In this document: piece after piece, positions 44,326 to 54,945 of the stretch
How positions within the stretch are numbered: the stretch's first letter is position 1
How the letters are laid out: every line of letters begins with the position of its first letter
Assembly: GCA_933228895.1 (NCBI GenBank)
Contig: OW121846.1
Span: 49,122,107 to 49,186,106 of the forward strand
Length of the DNA stretch: 64,000 nt
Source of the DNA: Platycnemis pennipes
Lineage: Eukaryota; Arthropoda; Insecta; Odonata; Platycnemididae
Direction: 5' to 3'
Notes under the pieces: generated by a model
Database searches by the model: none
What the model was told of the DNA's origin: nothing
The model's input: only the letters and a program-made list of their open reading frames with translations
Translations under genes and position numbers: made by a program

Positions 44326-45990
44326 CCCTGCTGAAAACTACCCACCCTTTTTTGTAGAGTACAATATTTTTTAAAACCTCTTCAGTTGCCTCATACATCA
44401 AGGCCATACAATATGTGAGAATGATAATATGCATGGTATGCATCATATAAGTAATTATTTGGTCTCAGTGGCTTCATTTTCCTCACAAGCTGCAATGATT
44501 TAGGCAGCTTTGTACAGACACCAATTTTAAGTTCATTCCCAGTTAACTCATGGCCAATGAAAACCCTAATAATTTTACAGGCTCATTCATGTTAGGGTAC
44601 ATTGAGCGAAATACAAATAAGATTTTGATTCTCCAATGTGTTATTTGGGGAGAACCAGTTTTGAGGGGGAAAAAGAGATTATGTCCAGAATGCAGTATCA
44701 GCAAAAACTGTTTCGTATACATGACACACACTACTCAGTAGTAGTGGGTATATCCATTGTTATGAAGTACCTGAGCTCTATCAAATTGAATTTGGGTTCA
44801 GTAGCTGATGATGACCAGAAAAACTGATTGGCATGTGGAGCATATCTCTCAAACTTCCTAAGACTTCATACATCCTGTTGCTGACCCCTAGCTGCAATTA
44901 TAATTAAAGCTAGCTAGCATATTCACAAATTGTGCTGAAAATAAGCATGAATTTGATTTGCTGTGAAACAAAACGTACTTATATAGAAGTATTCTCATTG
45001 ACCACTTTATTTATGTAGTCATAGTAATGTGTTTATATAAAGGTTTGTAACAAGATATTAATATTTTTCTGTACACTTTTTTTTCTTTCTGTTCTATTCT
45101 AAGTCTGTTCAAAAGTAATTGAAATTTAAAAACTTACAATGTGTACTAAATAGCCCTGAAGAAGCCGAAATAAAGAGGCGAAACATTGACACAACTTGGT
45201 GTTTATAAAAAAAAATGGCCAAACAACTCAATGTAAACACATTTCTATTGCTACAAACGTACTAAAAATATCATTTACTTTCTTATAATCTTTTTAGTTT
45301 CAATTAATCATCTATAGTATATCGGTAAAATGACCACATGGCTAATAATTATAACATTAATGTTTTCAATTTGTCTTATTTGTTGGAATTTAAAATTGTT
45401 TGGAATGAGATCCTCATGACTCCCCCCACCTGCCCAAAAGTACTTGATACCCCTTCTTGAAAGACTAAGCCTTGCAAAATATGGATATAAAACAAAAAAC
45501 AAGTACCAAAATATTTTAAAATGGGAATTACTACATAGTTAGAAAAAAGATTTATTAAATACACGAGAATATAATTTGAATAGCGATTTTAATTTGACTC
45601 TGGATAACACCGGATGTTGGCATGAAGCGTCCATCTTAGTTTTGTAATCTGTGTCAAGAAGACTCTCCTTGGCGTATGTACGTCGTTTATGTATTTACTT
45701 TTCGACGTGAACCAATTCGAGGAGTTTTGTTTGTTAATGCGTGTTGAGTGAAAAACCGTGAAAGAGTGAAAAGAAATTATTGGTTAAAATACGTCAATAG
45801 GCAAGTGGGCTGCGGCCACGGTAAGGATACCGAATACCTCGAAAACAAAAGTGAGGATTGATCCAGTTTTTTGGCTTTCGCTAAGTCATGACGACGCGAA
45901 AGGAACATACATTTTGTGATTTGAAAATCATCATTCAAGGAGGTAAGTTTTGCACTGAAATCTAATACTATCTATTATCATTAAGGAGAA

Positions 45991-46161
45991 AATGTCCACT
46001 CATGACATCGTTGAAAATGTCATTTATGTTAGGGTATGTGTTCTTAATGGTTCCGCTTTCTTCGTAGATGAGACCATTGTCATTATTCCTTCTCGCGAGG
46101 TTCTGGGACTACAACCAATAGGTTATGTTATCTCTGGACATACAGCGCTGGAGACAAGGTG
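45991..46161 (+). CDS. Small ORF with splice-like borders, unrecognised
   Basis: Opens MSTHDIVENVIYVRVCVLNG, continues FFVDETIVIIPSREVLGLQ and ends GHTALETR before tgagtt. The last codons overlap a consensus donor (acaag|gtgagt). A pyrimidine-rich tttctttcag acceptor lies at 46371-46380 and another donor-like ggag|gtaagt at 45942. This may be an exon of the element's own or a captured gene. No family recognised. Confidence 0.25.
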
Positions 46162-46682
46162 AGTTTATTTATTCTGTAAACTTTAATTTGAGCGCTTTTT
46201 ATATTTATACATAGTTATGATAGTGTGCCACTTACTGACAGAAGGCCGTTGAAATATAATGTAAAGGAGTTACTGAAAATTAATTGAAGTGAACTGGTCC
46301 TGCTTTAAATAATAATTGATTGAAAGATGACATATGTTGTTATGACAAAATTAAAGTCTTTTGATTGTTCTTCTTTCAGACCTTCCTGTGGATGAGCTAC
46401 GGAGAATATGGCTGAAGAACTTATTTACAATTAATATATACAGTGCAATTCCCCAAGGAAATGTAAAATTAATGACAGATAATAAATACAGAGGTAAATA
46501 GATGAGTGTTTAATTTATTGATTCTATTCTTTTTATATAACTTATGTACTATCAGCCCAAATATGATCCGGAATTATGCTAGGAATGTATGATTTAGAAA
46601 GCTGAGCAAAATAGTGTAAACAATTGCCAATGTACTTTTAGGAATGCATAAAATACGTTGTAGAATATCTATAGATTTCTCT

Positions 46683-46900
46683 AAGGAATCTGTGCAGAAA
46701 GCTAGGGAATATCTACGGAACGCCTTAAGGAATCTGTACAGAACGCTAGGGAATATCTACGGAACGCCTTAAGGAATCTGTACAGAACGCTAGGGAATGT
46801 CTACGGAACGCTGTAAGGAATCTGTACGGAACGCTAGGGTATCTCTACGGAACGCTGTAAGGAAAATGTACAGAAAGCTAGGGAATTCTGTAGAACGTTC
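46683..46900 (+). repeat. 44-bp minisatellite, about five units
   Basis: Units start at 46683, 46727, 46771, 46815 and 46859 with aaggaatctgtacagaacgc, then tagggaatatctacgg and aacgcctt. Later units drift, and the last grades into aaggaacttctacgg, which leads into the transposon's right end. The repeat belongs to the subterminal zone of that element. Confidence 0.92.
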
Positions 46901-47044
46901 TACGGAATTCCTTAAAAAAAGTGTTTCAATACTTTAAGGAATTTCTGTAGAATGGCCTAAGGAAATCTTTTAAGGAACTTCTACGGAATTTTTCAGCAGG
47001 GCACAAACCATTAACCTGTTCACAACATTCATTCCCGGCGCCCA

Positions 47045-47612
47045 TAGAATTAATAAGATCTTCAAAGACTTGTTCCCTATTATAAAGAACAACGCTTCCA
47101 CTTCTCTTCTTCTTCCAACCGGCCCCTCAGTCTGCTTCAAACGCCCGCCTAACTTACGTGATATTTTCAAATCCACTAGGCCCTCCCTTCAACCACCACC
47201 CACCCGCTCTCCTTTGTCATCGCCTTGCCGCCGCCCCAGATGCATATGTTGCCCGCTTCTCTGTCCCACACGTCCCAGCAATCGGTCTTCTACTACGGCG
47301 ACCTGCACCTCCATCAACACCATCTATCGCCTTTCCTGTAATTTTTGTCCATCATTTTACATTGGTGAGACCACCACCCCACTGTCGATCCGTATGAATG
47401 GCCATCGTCATTCCACCAAGTCTCCCCTTTTCCTCGATCCCATTCCGAAGCACACCGCTTCCCACGGTCACCATTTCGACCATTGCTTTTCCGTTAATAT
47501 TATTGAAGTCCTCCCTGAATCTGCCAGCAGCATAGAGGTGAGAACCAGAGAATCCGCCCACATATTCGTTTCTAAGGCATGGGAGTATCCAGGCCTCAAT
47601 CAGCAACATTGA
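47045..47612 (+). pseudogene. Penelope-like GIY-YIG endonuclease domain
   Basis: This frame joins the RT fragment once the insertion is removed (TTFIPGAHRINKIFKDLFPI at its start). A Cys-rich linker follows (CRRPRCICCPLLCP), then the GIY-YIG core: TINTIYRLSCNFC-like (as SINTIYRLSCNFCPSFYIGE), RMNGHRHSTKSP, and C-terminal EVRTRESAHIFVSKAWEYPG with stop at 47610-47612. The 180 residues upstream of the stop are open, so this is the best preserved part of the element. Confidence 0.88.
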
Positions 47613-47840
47613 GAGTCCCTATTGTCACCTTTTCCTCCCCACCAACCCCTTCCCTCCACCCTTTTCCCTTTCCACCCCCTCACTCTCCGCGGAGAACATC
47701 ACTCTCTCCAGATCGAGAATGGCGCCATGAGCGTCGAAACGTCTCCTAGTCTACTTTATGAGTGTCTCATTTTTTCATGTATCTATGTTTTGTGTTAAGT
47801 GTCTTTTTGTGAGGATCTATATATTTTAATATCCATTTCT

Positions 47841-48780
47841 GCCTACTTAACTGTCAATTTTCTGACACCGTGTCACAGTTGTCCATGAAGTACATTACAT
47901 CCCCTTTGAATGATGAAGTATTTATTTCGGTCTCTATTCGGATATAAATTGCGAAAATTTGCCCCTTGAAATTCACTTTCACAGCCTTATCCGTTCTATA
48001 TTTTTGATCAAACAATGCACACGAAAAAACATAACATTGCCTTATACCTTTAAGGCAATTATTAGCATCACCTAATTTAATAATTTACGTTTTTAAATTA
48101 GAACGTTCCTATCAAAAATACATAAATGCCATTTTTTCAAGTTAATGGTTTTAAGTTTGGGTTGTAGGATTTAAAAGTAAAAGATTTTTACATTTTGATT
48201 GAGGGCTTACATAGTGATCATAATATTGAAAATCTTTCGCTTTGACACTCTCGATCTAGGATTCGGCATCATCGATGAAATTCAGTCTCTAAGAAGACCT
48301 TTTATAACTCTGTGGGCCTTTGTACAAAACCTCAAATGGGCAGACTCTGAGCTCTCAACTAATTGATAATGTTAAGACATTCATATATCAAGACATTATA
48401 TATTGAGAATGTAATCATACTATCAACATTTGTTCATTGATGCAAAACTTAAGTTCTCACAGGGTAACAGTAAATAATTGTAAACTTACTGTAGTCATAA
48501 TCTTCCAACACCTGACAAATTCTTCCTTATTCCTCTAATTTAAAACAGAGTCTCCCAACAAATGGGTTGACACTCGTAGGTAACTATAAGAAATCTGTAT
48601 TAAGGTTTCAGGGATATTATAGGCAAACTAAGGCACATTTATACAAGATACACGACAGCAATTGCCTCAAAATAATGATATCGAAGCGCAAGGCGCAAGA
48701 AAATTGAATAAAAGGAGGAAGAACTATAAGGTGTTTGTCACATATTTCTTGAGGTAATTTGTACTCAATTATATCAACAA
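47841..48780. other. No recognised gene
   Basis: AT-rich spacer after the Penelope-like 3' end. No ORF above 60 residues with motifs; no clear TIRs. Confidence 0.45.
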
Positions 48781-50080
48781 AATACTCTGCAAATCGTTAT
48801 TAAGGGCTATTTTGGAACGATACCATACACTGGCAACGTATTCCAAATGAAGTCTAACAAGATAAAAGTAGCTGCTTTCTCGTTCATGATCGTTACATTT
48901 CCCCGGACCTCTAAGTAAATCCCAGTCTACGATAGCTCGACCTATGATTTCCCGAAGTGTTTCCCCTAAGGAATATCATGTATCGGTCTTATTCCATGAT
49001 ATTTAATGGATACAGCCTTTCATTATTTGTCATTCTTAATGAAGTAGCTGTTAGGAGAATTCTTCTTTTTCCAAAATTTAATTGCTTTCAGTATTAAATT
49101 GCTTCTAGATCATTTAAAAAACGTAATCTTTTGGGCTAAGAATTTCCCTGTACACTGCTGTGTCATCGAAAATTACCTTGACGAATTTTACTTTTTACCA
49201 ATATTTTGTTATCATAGGTGTACATAGAGAACAAAAGAGGGCATATTACATCATCCTGTTGCACAACTGAAGTGACTTCAATTGCCGGAAAGGCAACGCC
49301 GTGAAAAACAATCCTTTGCACGTGATCATGTAAAAAATCATTTAACTCAAGATAATGTGGCATTCTTATTCCATGACGTTTAATTGATTCCATGTATGTT
49401 AATTTGTTATCCTTAATGCAGTAAGTGTTAGGAGGAGAAGTATTTTTTTTAGAAATTTCCCACCCACGAAGTTTTTCAAGTACTAGTAGCTATATTCGGA
49501 AAGCTATAATATAATGAAAAAAAGTGAAAGTTTGTTTCACAAGATCAGCTCTTCCGAAAGGCATGCTGAACATAATTTTTAAAAATAATGGCTATCAAGG
49601 TTTCCCACGACTTAACTGACAATTATATGTTCTAGTACCTTGCACGAGATGGACGTGAGGGATATTGGTCGGAGGTTAAATGGCCGCTACTTATCGCCGC
49701 TTTTAATGGGTGTTACATTGGCATTTTTCCAGTCCTTCGGTACGGCATATTCGGTCAGGGATTCATTAAATATTATTTTCATGTAGGGAGAAATTTCAAG
49801 CGTCAACTCTTTATGTACGTGGGAGGGAATTTGAGCCAGGTGATTTGTTGGGGGTTATTTGTTTTAGTAACCTTATTATACCATTGCAAGAAATATCAAT
49901 TGGTGACATCAGCCACTGCAAGATATCAGATTAGACGAGATTACATTCCTCCAAAGGGTCAATAACTGTTTGGAAGAAGGAATTTAATAAGTTAACTTTC
50001 TCAAGAGTGTTTGTTGATACATCCCCCTCATCATTTATCAGCGAATTGAGGGCAGACCTATCGCCTTGTACCTCCCACAC
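48780..50080 (-). pseudogene. L2/jockey-like LINE reverse transcriptase relic
   Basis: Minus strand, N to C. Pre-RT: LINDEGDVSTNTLEKVNLLN-type at about 50045 and FFQTVIDPLEECNLV. Then ITPNKSPGSNSLP (49870), PKDWKNANVTPIKSGDK (49735), then SLTSISCKVLEHIIV (49650). 49393-49163: LNDFLHDHVQRIVFHGVAFP and CPLLFSMYT (the usual PQGSVLGPLLF, degenerate). Last: SYFYLVRLHLEYVASVWYR (48850). Stops throughout. The thumb motif matches the family at 30690-32826. Confidence 0.75.
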
Positions 50081-50381
50081 GTACAACCAAAAGACTTGGA
50101 TTTTTTTGATTGTTCCCCAAGTATTTTTCTTTCGAATTCTTTAAATGCATTTATAAGGGGTTCCTTCCCAATGGATTTGGGCACCTTATAATTTTCAATT
50201 AACACGTTACGCTCATCTGTGGGCATATATTTACTATTTTTTCACTTTTGCATGGCAAACTCGCTGTCGTATCAGGGATTTTCTCACTACCGCATTGTAT
50301 CACCTTTTTTCAGTGGTTTATTTTTTTAAATTCCTTGGGATATACTAATTGCCCCCTAGTGATATGGAAGAGCGACTTCCA

Positions 50382-50867
50382 TTAACCCTCCGTGAATAAG
50401 CTTTTGGGATAAAATCTGTCCCTCCCTTCCCCTACTACAGCATTCCAATCTCCCATAACTATTAGGTTCTTCCTGCCCTTAACTTTCCCGATTAAATCAT
50501 GCAACTGGTCATATACTTCGTCTACTTCTTCTTCTCTATGTCCCCCTGTCGGCATGTAAACCTGTACTACGACTACATTCGCCGGCTTCGTTTTCATTTC
50601 GATGAACAGTATCCTATCGCTTACCTGTTCCATATTCAATACCCTTTGTCCTAATGTTGCATTCAATACAACTGCTACTCTCCGCTGGCTCTCTTCCCCT
50701 CCATTTATAAAACCGTGCAATTTTACTCTAGAAGTCACCCTGGTCTCTCCATTTTCTTCGCTTAATCCCGACAAATCGATCTTTCCCCTCTCCATTTCAC
50801 GCTTAATATTATCTAGTTTTCCTGCCCTTAACATCGTCCTAACGTTCCATGTCCCGATCATTAGCAT
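50382..50867 (-). pseudogene. LINE APE-type endonuclease, N-terminal part
   Basis: A 161-residue open frame: LMIGTWNVRTMLRAGKLDNI, EMERGKIDLSGLSEENGE, VVLNATLGQRVLNM, VVVVQVYMPTGGHREEEVDE, then KNLIVMGDWNAVVGEGRD. The GTWNVRT start and GDWNAxVG motif are those of apurinic/apyrimidinic-type LINE endonucleases (RTE/'craniofacial development protein 2'-like). It stops after the GDWN motif, so the catalytic C-terminus and RT are gone. This frame lacks stops, unlike most relics here, suggesting a fairly young copy. Confidence 0.85.
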
Positions 50868-50991
50868 TTTAGCATTGTTGCTCTTTTAGCATTGTGTTCG
50901 GAATAATACTACTGGAGTCAGACGCCTTCTCACAGCCACCTAACTGAGGAACAGACGCTGCGAGTACGGTACGTGGACTACCTGTAGTCAG
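50382..50991 (-). mobile_element. LINE 5' part (continues at 54354-54510)
   Basis: The endonuclease ORF is preceded (on the minus strand) by its 5' UTR, which is cut at 50991 by the hAT insertion and resumes at 54346. If the hAT element and one copy of gtagtcag are removed, the leader reads straight through. Confidence 0.85.
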
Positions 50992-53900
50992 CAGGGCCAG
51001 ATTTCTAAATAGGCTGGAAAGGCTGCAGTCTATAGCGGCCAAAATTAAAGGGGCGGCACTTTGACAATTTACTAAAAATTGAAAATATACATTTCGATTA
51101 TTTTAATAACAGAAACTTCTTTAGACGTATCTTTGATATGTAGTGTATTCATTTACGGAAAGTAAATATGTTTATTCTTTTCATAGCATAACACAAATGT
51201 ACTCCACTTAATGTTGTAGCACATTTTTCATGCAGTGTATTTTGGTTTGACAACACTGCAAGGCGCAAGCACCGTGATTCGATCTGAAAACACTGTAAGC
51301 CCAGTCAGTGTCACTACTCTGTTACAACAAACCTTCCTAACCTCTCTTGTTTACGTTTCGGTAAAACAGTGTGTCAATCGGTGATGAGCAACGGTAATTT
51401 TTTTGTGGTCTACTCCTCCTGTGTAGTTATGATTGTTTTGTGATTACTGGCTTAAATTATTCAATGAGAGAAGATACAGTTCCTAAAATTATACTACTAT
51501 GAGTGTCAATAGAAAGAGACTCAGTTGTGCTGAGTACAAAAACCGATCAAAATTGAAACTTCAAGAACAAGAACGTGTTCGGAAACAAACAAAAAACTAG
51601 ATTTGTTTTTTAAAACCAATGTTTCGCTATTGGAGGAAAAGAATGATAATGAAAAAAAGGGAAATCAGAATGTTCTAGTGGTAGTGCTGATGTTTGTGGT
51701 GATTCCATAGAGGACTATGCTTTCACTGGACCAAGTTGTTCCAAAACAGCTGTGTTAAAAGAACCTACTGCAATAGAAGTAAGTTCGCAAACAGTTAACA
51801 AATTACATAAGGATCCAGCTTCGTGGATCTTAAACAATGTTACTAGAGATTTAATTGCCAAAAATAGCTTTGACCAAAACATAGATTTAGATTTCACTAA
51901 CATCGTAAGAGTGTACAAAGATCAAAAGAGATAGAAGAGAGAAAAAATGGAGAAGTTCGTGTAAGGAAATGGATGATTTTCTCCAAAAGTAAGGGATCAG
52001 TTTTTTGCGGGCCTTGTTTAGTGTTTAACAGCAAAGAAAGATCACAATTTGAAGATAAAGATGGTTTCAAAGACTGGAAAAATGGAGAATATCGGACATG
52101 TCACCACGAAAATTCACCAATACAAAAATCTGCAATAATTACTCTAAAATCAAGAGGAATTTCTCTTAACCGTGTTGACCGTATGTTTACACCACAACTA
52201 TACAAAGAAAGACACTATTACAGAAATGTTTTAACAAGAGTTGTAGTGGCCGTTAAGGCCCTGACATCAAGAGGTCTCGCTTTGAGAGGTGACAATGAGG
52301 TAATTGGTTCTAATAGGAATGGAAATTTTTAATGGCTTTAGAGCTGATATCCGAGTTTGATCCATTATTAGCAACTCACATCGTAAAATACGGTAATTGT
52401 GGTAGTGGCAATACAAATTATCTCTCTTCCAAGACTTGCGAAGAGGTAATGGACTTAATGGCTCAAAATGTTAGGCAAGTAATTTGTGAAGAGTTGAAAC
52501 AATCTAAATACTTTGCTCTCATCATAGACTCGACCCCAGACATGTCACATGTAGACCAGTTAGTCCTTGCTGTTAGATACGTTATAGGTGACGGTGCGCC
52601 GTGTGAAAGGTTTCTTACTTTCATTCCATCAGCGGGTCATAAACCAGAAGAAATGCTCTAGAGTGTGATGAATGAGCTCGAAAATCTGAAAATAAACATT
52701 GATGATTGCAAAGGACAATTGTTTGATAACGCTTCAAATATAACCGGTGTTTACAATGGTCTGCAAGCAAAAATAAAGGAAAAAGCTCCTTTAGTTTTAT
52801 TCATCCCATGTGCGGCATATTCCCTAAACCTTGTTGGATCGTCTGCTCTAGAATCTTGTGGAGAAGCGTGAAAATGTTTTATGTTGCCTCAGGAAATATG
52901 TGTATTTTTTACGTGCTCTGCAAAGCGATGGGAATGTTCAACAAGCCTTGTGGATACATCGCATCACAAGAAGACAATTAAAAGTGTGTCCTACTCGATG
53001 GTCAGCTAGATATGATGCGTGCCAAAGTTTACGAGAGTCTTGGGAAGAAGTACACATTGCTTAGACAGAAATTTCCAATGACTCAACAGAAAAAGCAACA
53101 ACTAGATGTGAATCCCAAGGAATTCTTCGAATATTAGAAAGGTTTGAAACTGCTTTTATGGTATGTTTCTGGAGCCCCGTACTTCAAAGAATTCATAAAG
53201 TTAGGAAAGCCCAGCAGAGTGAAACTTCAGATGTTTTATCGGCGACAGATTTGTATGGTTTTCTTGAAGAATACTTTATGGAACAGAGAAACCACTTTGA
53301 TTACTTCGAGTAATTAGCTTTGGATATAAACAAACTTACATCTTATGAAAAAGACAGCAAATGATAACTAAAAAGAAAAGTTTGGGCTAACGAAGACCGA
53401 AGTGGTGAAGTAAACTTTACCGGCAGAGATGATCTTAAAACAAATACGTTTTACCAGTTATAGACTCTTTCGTTTGTGAATTTAAGAAAAGAAAAGTGGC
53501 CTATAACGTGTTTCAAGGCGGATTTTACGTCTTAACTCAGTTGTGTGATAACAAGACTGATCAGGGAGGCATGGAAGAGAAATTGAGAAAGAAGGCGACC
53601 AATCTTTACAACATCTACACAAATGACTTGGATTCTGATTTACTAAATAGTGCATCCACTTCCAAAAGCACTGTACTGTGGGGATTGATAAACCACCTGG
53701 AAAATCGTTGCAAGAAATTGTGTAATTTCTAAGATTTAATTCCCTATAAGATGTGTACCCACATCTGGACATCGCTTTAAGGGTAAGTTTGTGCATACCT
53801 GCTACGAATTGCGCTGGAGAACGTAGTTTTTCCTGCCTTAGAAGAGTTAAGAATTGCCTATGAACTAGTACTTCTGAAAGAGGGTTAAACTTACTTTCTT

Positions 53901-54345
53901 TACTGTGTATTGAGGCAAATACAACAAAAACAGTTTCATTTGAGGACATGATTAACGAGTTTGCCATTAAAAAATCTCGTAAGTAAACTATGTTGTTTTG
54001 AACATATACGAAAGTATAGAATGTACTTGCCAAAAGCCACAAGCCTACTTAAAGCCAAATCATTCAACTATATTGTGTTTTTACAGTTATTCATGTTTTT
54101 ATTATGGTAACCAGTATAACATATATCTTTTTAATGTCAACAAATAAACCAGTAATAAACTATTTTTTGTGTGGTTTTAGTTTTACTCTTCAGCACAATT
54201 TTATTTGAATAACTGAATGTATCATTTGTTGTATAAAACGAATGTATAATATGTATAACACATGAATCTATTAACTGTGAGTCTAAAAAGGGGGGGCGGC
54301 AAATGGATTTAGCCTACAGGTGGCATACTCCTAAATCCGGCCCTG
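50992..54345 (+). mobile_element. hAT transposon (ZMYM1-like transposase) with 8-bp target duplication
   Basis: Ends cagggccagatttctaaata (left) and ctaaatccggccctg (right) are inverted, flanked by identical gtagtcag (50984-50991 and 54346-54353). It is full length (3354 bp) but its transposase is broken. Inserted in a LINE 5' UTR. The target duplication is perfect, so the insertion postdates the LINE. Confidence 0.94.
51499..53986 (+). pseudogene. hAT transposase, TTF-zinc-finger/ZMYM1-like, frameshifted
   Basis: It starts MSVNRKRLSCAEYKNRSKLK. The region WILNNVTRDLIAKNSF precedes the TTF-type zinc finger (KSKGSVFCGPCLVFNSKE, DGFKDWKNGEYRTCHHENS). Catalytic region: GNTNYLSSKTCEEVMDLM, KQSKYFALIIDSTPDMSHVD (first catalytic Asp), GQLFDNASNITGVYNGLQAK (second Asp region) and VLFIPCAAYSLNLVGSSA. 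The C-terminal hAT dimerisation region is around ATNCAGERSFSCLRRVKN (53795-53850) and ends EFAIKKSRK, stop 53984-53986. At least five frameshifts or stops (near 51598, 51932, 52330, 52660, 52870). Confidence 0.92.
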
Positions 54346-54510
54346 GTAGTCAGGCTCCTACCCTTCGACCTATCTGGCATGGGTGATCCTACCAGGAGCA
54401 ATATTAGTTGCTTCCGCCAGTACGGCTCTCGGGGTCTCGGAAACACGCAAGCCCTAATCCCACCACGACAAGGCGTAGTCCATGAGGAAGGGGCTACCAT
54501 TAATAGGACC
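54346..54510 (-). mobile_element. LINE 5' UTR, outer piece
   Basis: Leader sequence on the far side of the hAT insertion: ggatcacccatgccagatag, gtcgaagggtaggagcc (minus strand). It ends at the inner edge of the inverted duplication's right arm (gtagccccttcctc). The LINE's own 5' terminus is probably here. Confidence 0.8.
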
Positions 54511-54900
54511 TCCCAAAAAACTTAATGACGCACGAATGAATGAAAATGTATCAGCATTTCAGGCTCACCACCAGCAGACCAATTCAAAAAATGCTAACTA
54601 AGTGATAGTGCAATTGCACAGCAGTTATCTCCCTGTGGTACTAAAATTTGCATTGTATTCCACAACTATTAGTATAATTTAAGCCTGTATAATTAGTATA
54701 ATTACATCAGTTAGAGTGAAAATTATCTCTCCAAGAGTTCTTACTAGAATTCTGAAACTAACCATTTACCTTGAACATTAAATACTGCTTAAAAATCCCT
54801 TTATATTTACAAATAACGTTTAAATGAATATTTACACCTGGTTGCCGGGCAAATTTCTATTTAAATTAGATAAGATTGGTAATTTTTCACAAAAAATCTC

Positions 54901-54945
54901 TACTCCGACCGGTTTCGATGTGATGCATCATCATCAGGTGATGTA
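54901..54945 (-). ncRNA. Hammerhead-like core motif, inverted copy (tentative)
   Basis: Reverse complement reads cacctgatgatgatgcatca then catcgaaaccggtcgg, the same core as at 41711-41757. Conservation between arms is expected from duplication and does not by itself show function. Confidence 0.25.

Larger units (their letters stand above)
44326..47001. mobile_element. DNA transposon with CCCTGCTGAAAA ends, inserted in the Penelope-like element
   Basis: The left end ccctgctgaaaa and right end ttttcagcaggg are exact inverses, and the Penelope coding frame resumes on either side. Target duplication is not more than 2 bp (CA), so the superfamily is open. Internal features: a cctgaagaagccgaaat / gaggcgaaac block at 45156-45184, a possible short coding exon at 45991-46161, and 44-bp tandem repeats near the right end. 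No transposase recognised in 2676 bp. Confidence 0.7.
43640..47840 (+). mobile_element. Penelope-like retroelement with inverted end copy, split by a DNA transposon
   Basis: Three parts. 43640-43930 is an inverted copy of the element's 3' end (gacgtttcgacgctcatggc, mirrored by gcgtcgaaacgtctcc at 47730). 43940-44325 is the RT C-terminus on the plus strand. 47002-47840 is the linker, GIY-YIG endonuclease and 3' UTR. The coding region is interrupted by the CCCTGCTGAAAA-ended element at 44326-47001. Inverted or partially duplicated ends are typical of Penelope-like insertions. Most of the RT is missing. Confidence 0.82.

Noticed and set aside
44088..44334. Pro-rich ORFs as host genes
   Set aside because: They are frameshifted continuations of the Penelope-like RT and linker.
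46683..46900. Possible CRISPR-like array
   Set aside because: Contiguous 44-bp tandem units without unique spacers; a minisatellite.
53482..54042. 186-residue minus-strand ORF
   Set aside because: It lies antisense to the C-terminal hAT transposase region, and its translation has no family motif. It is a shadow of the transposase.
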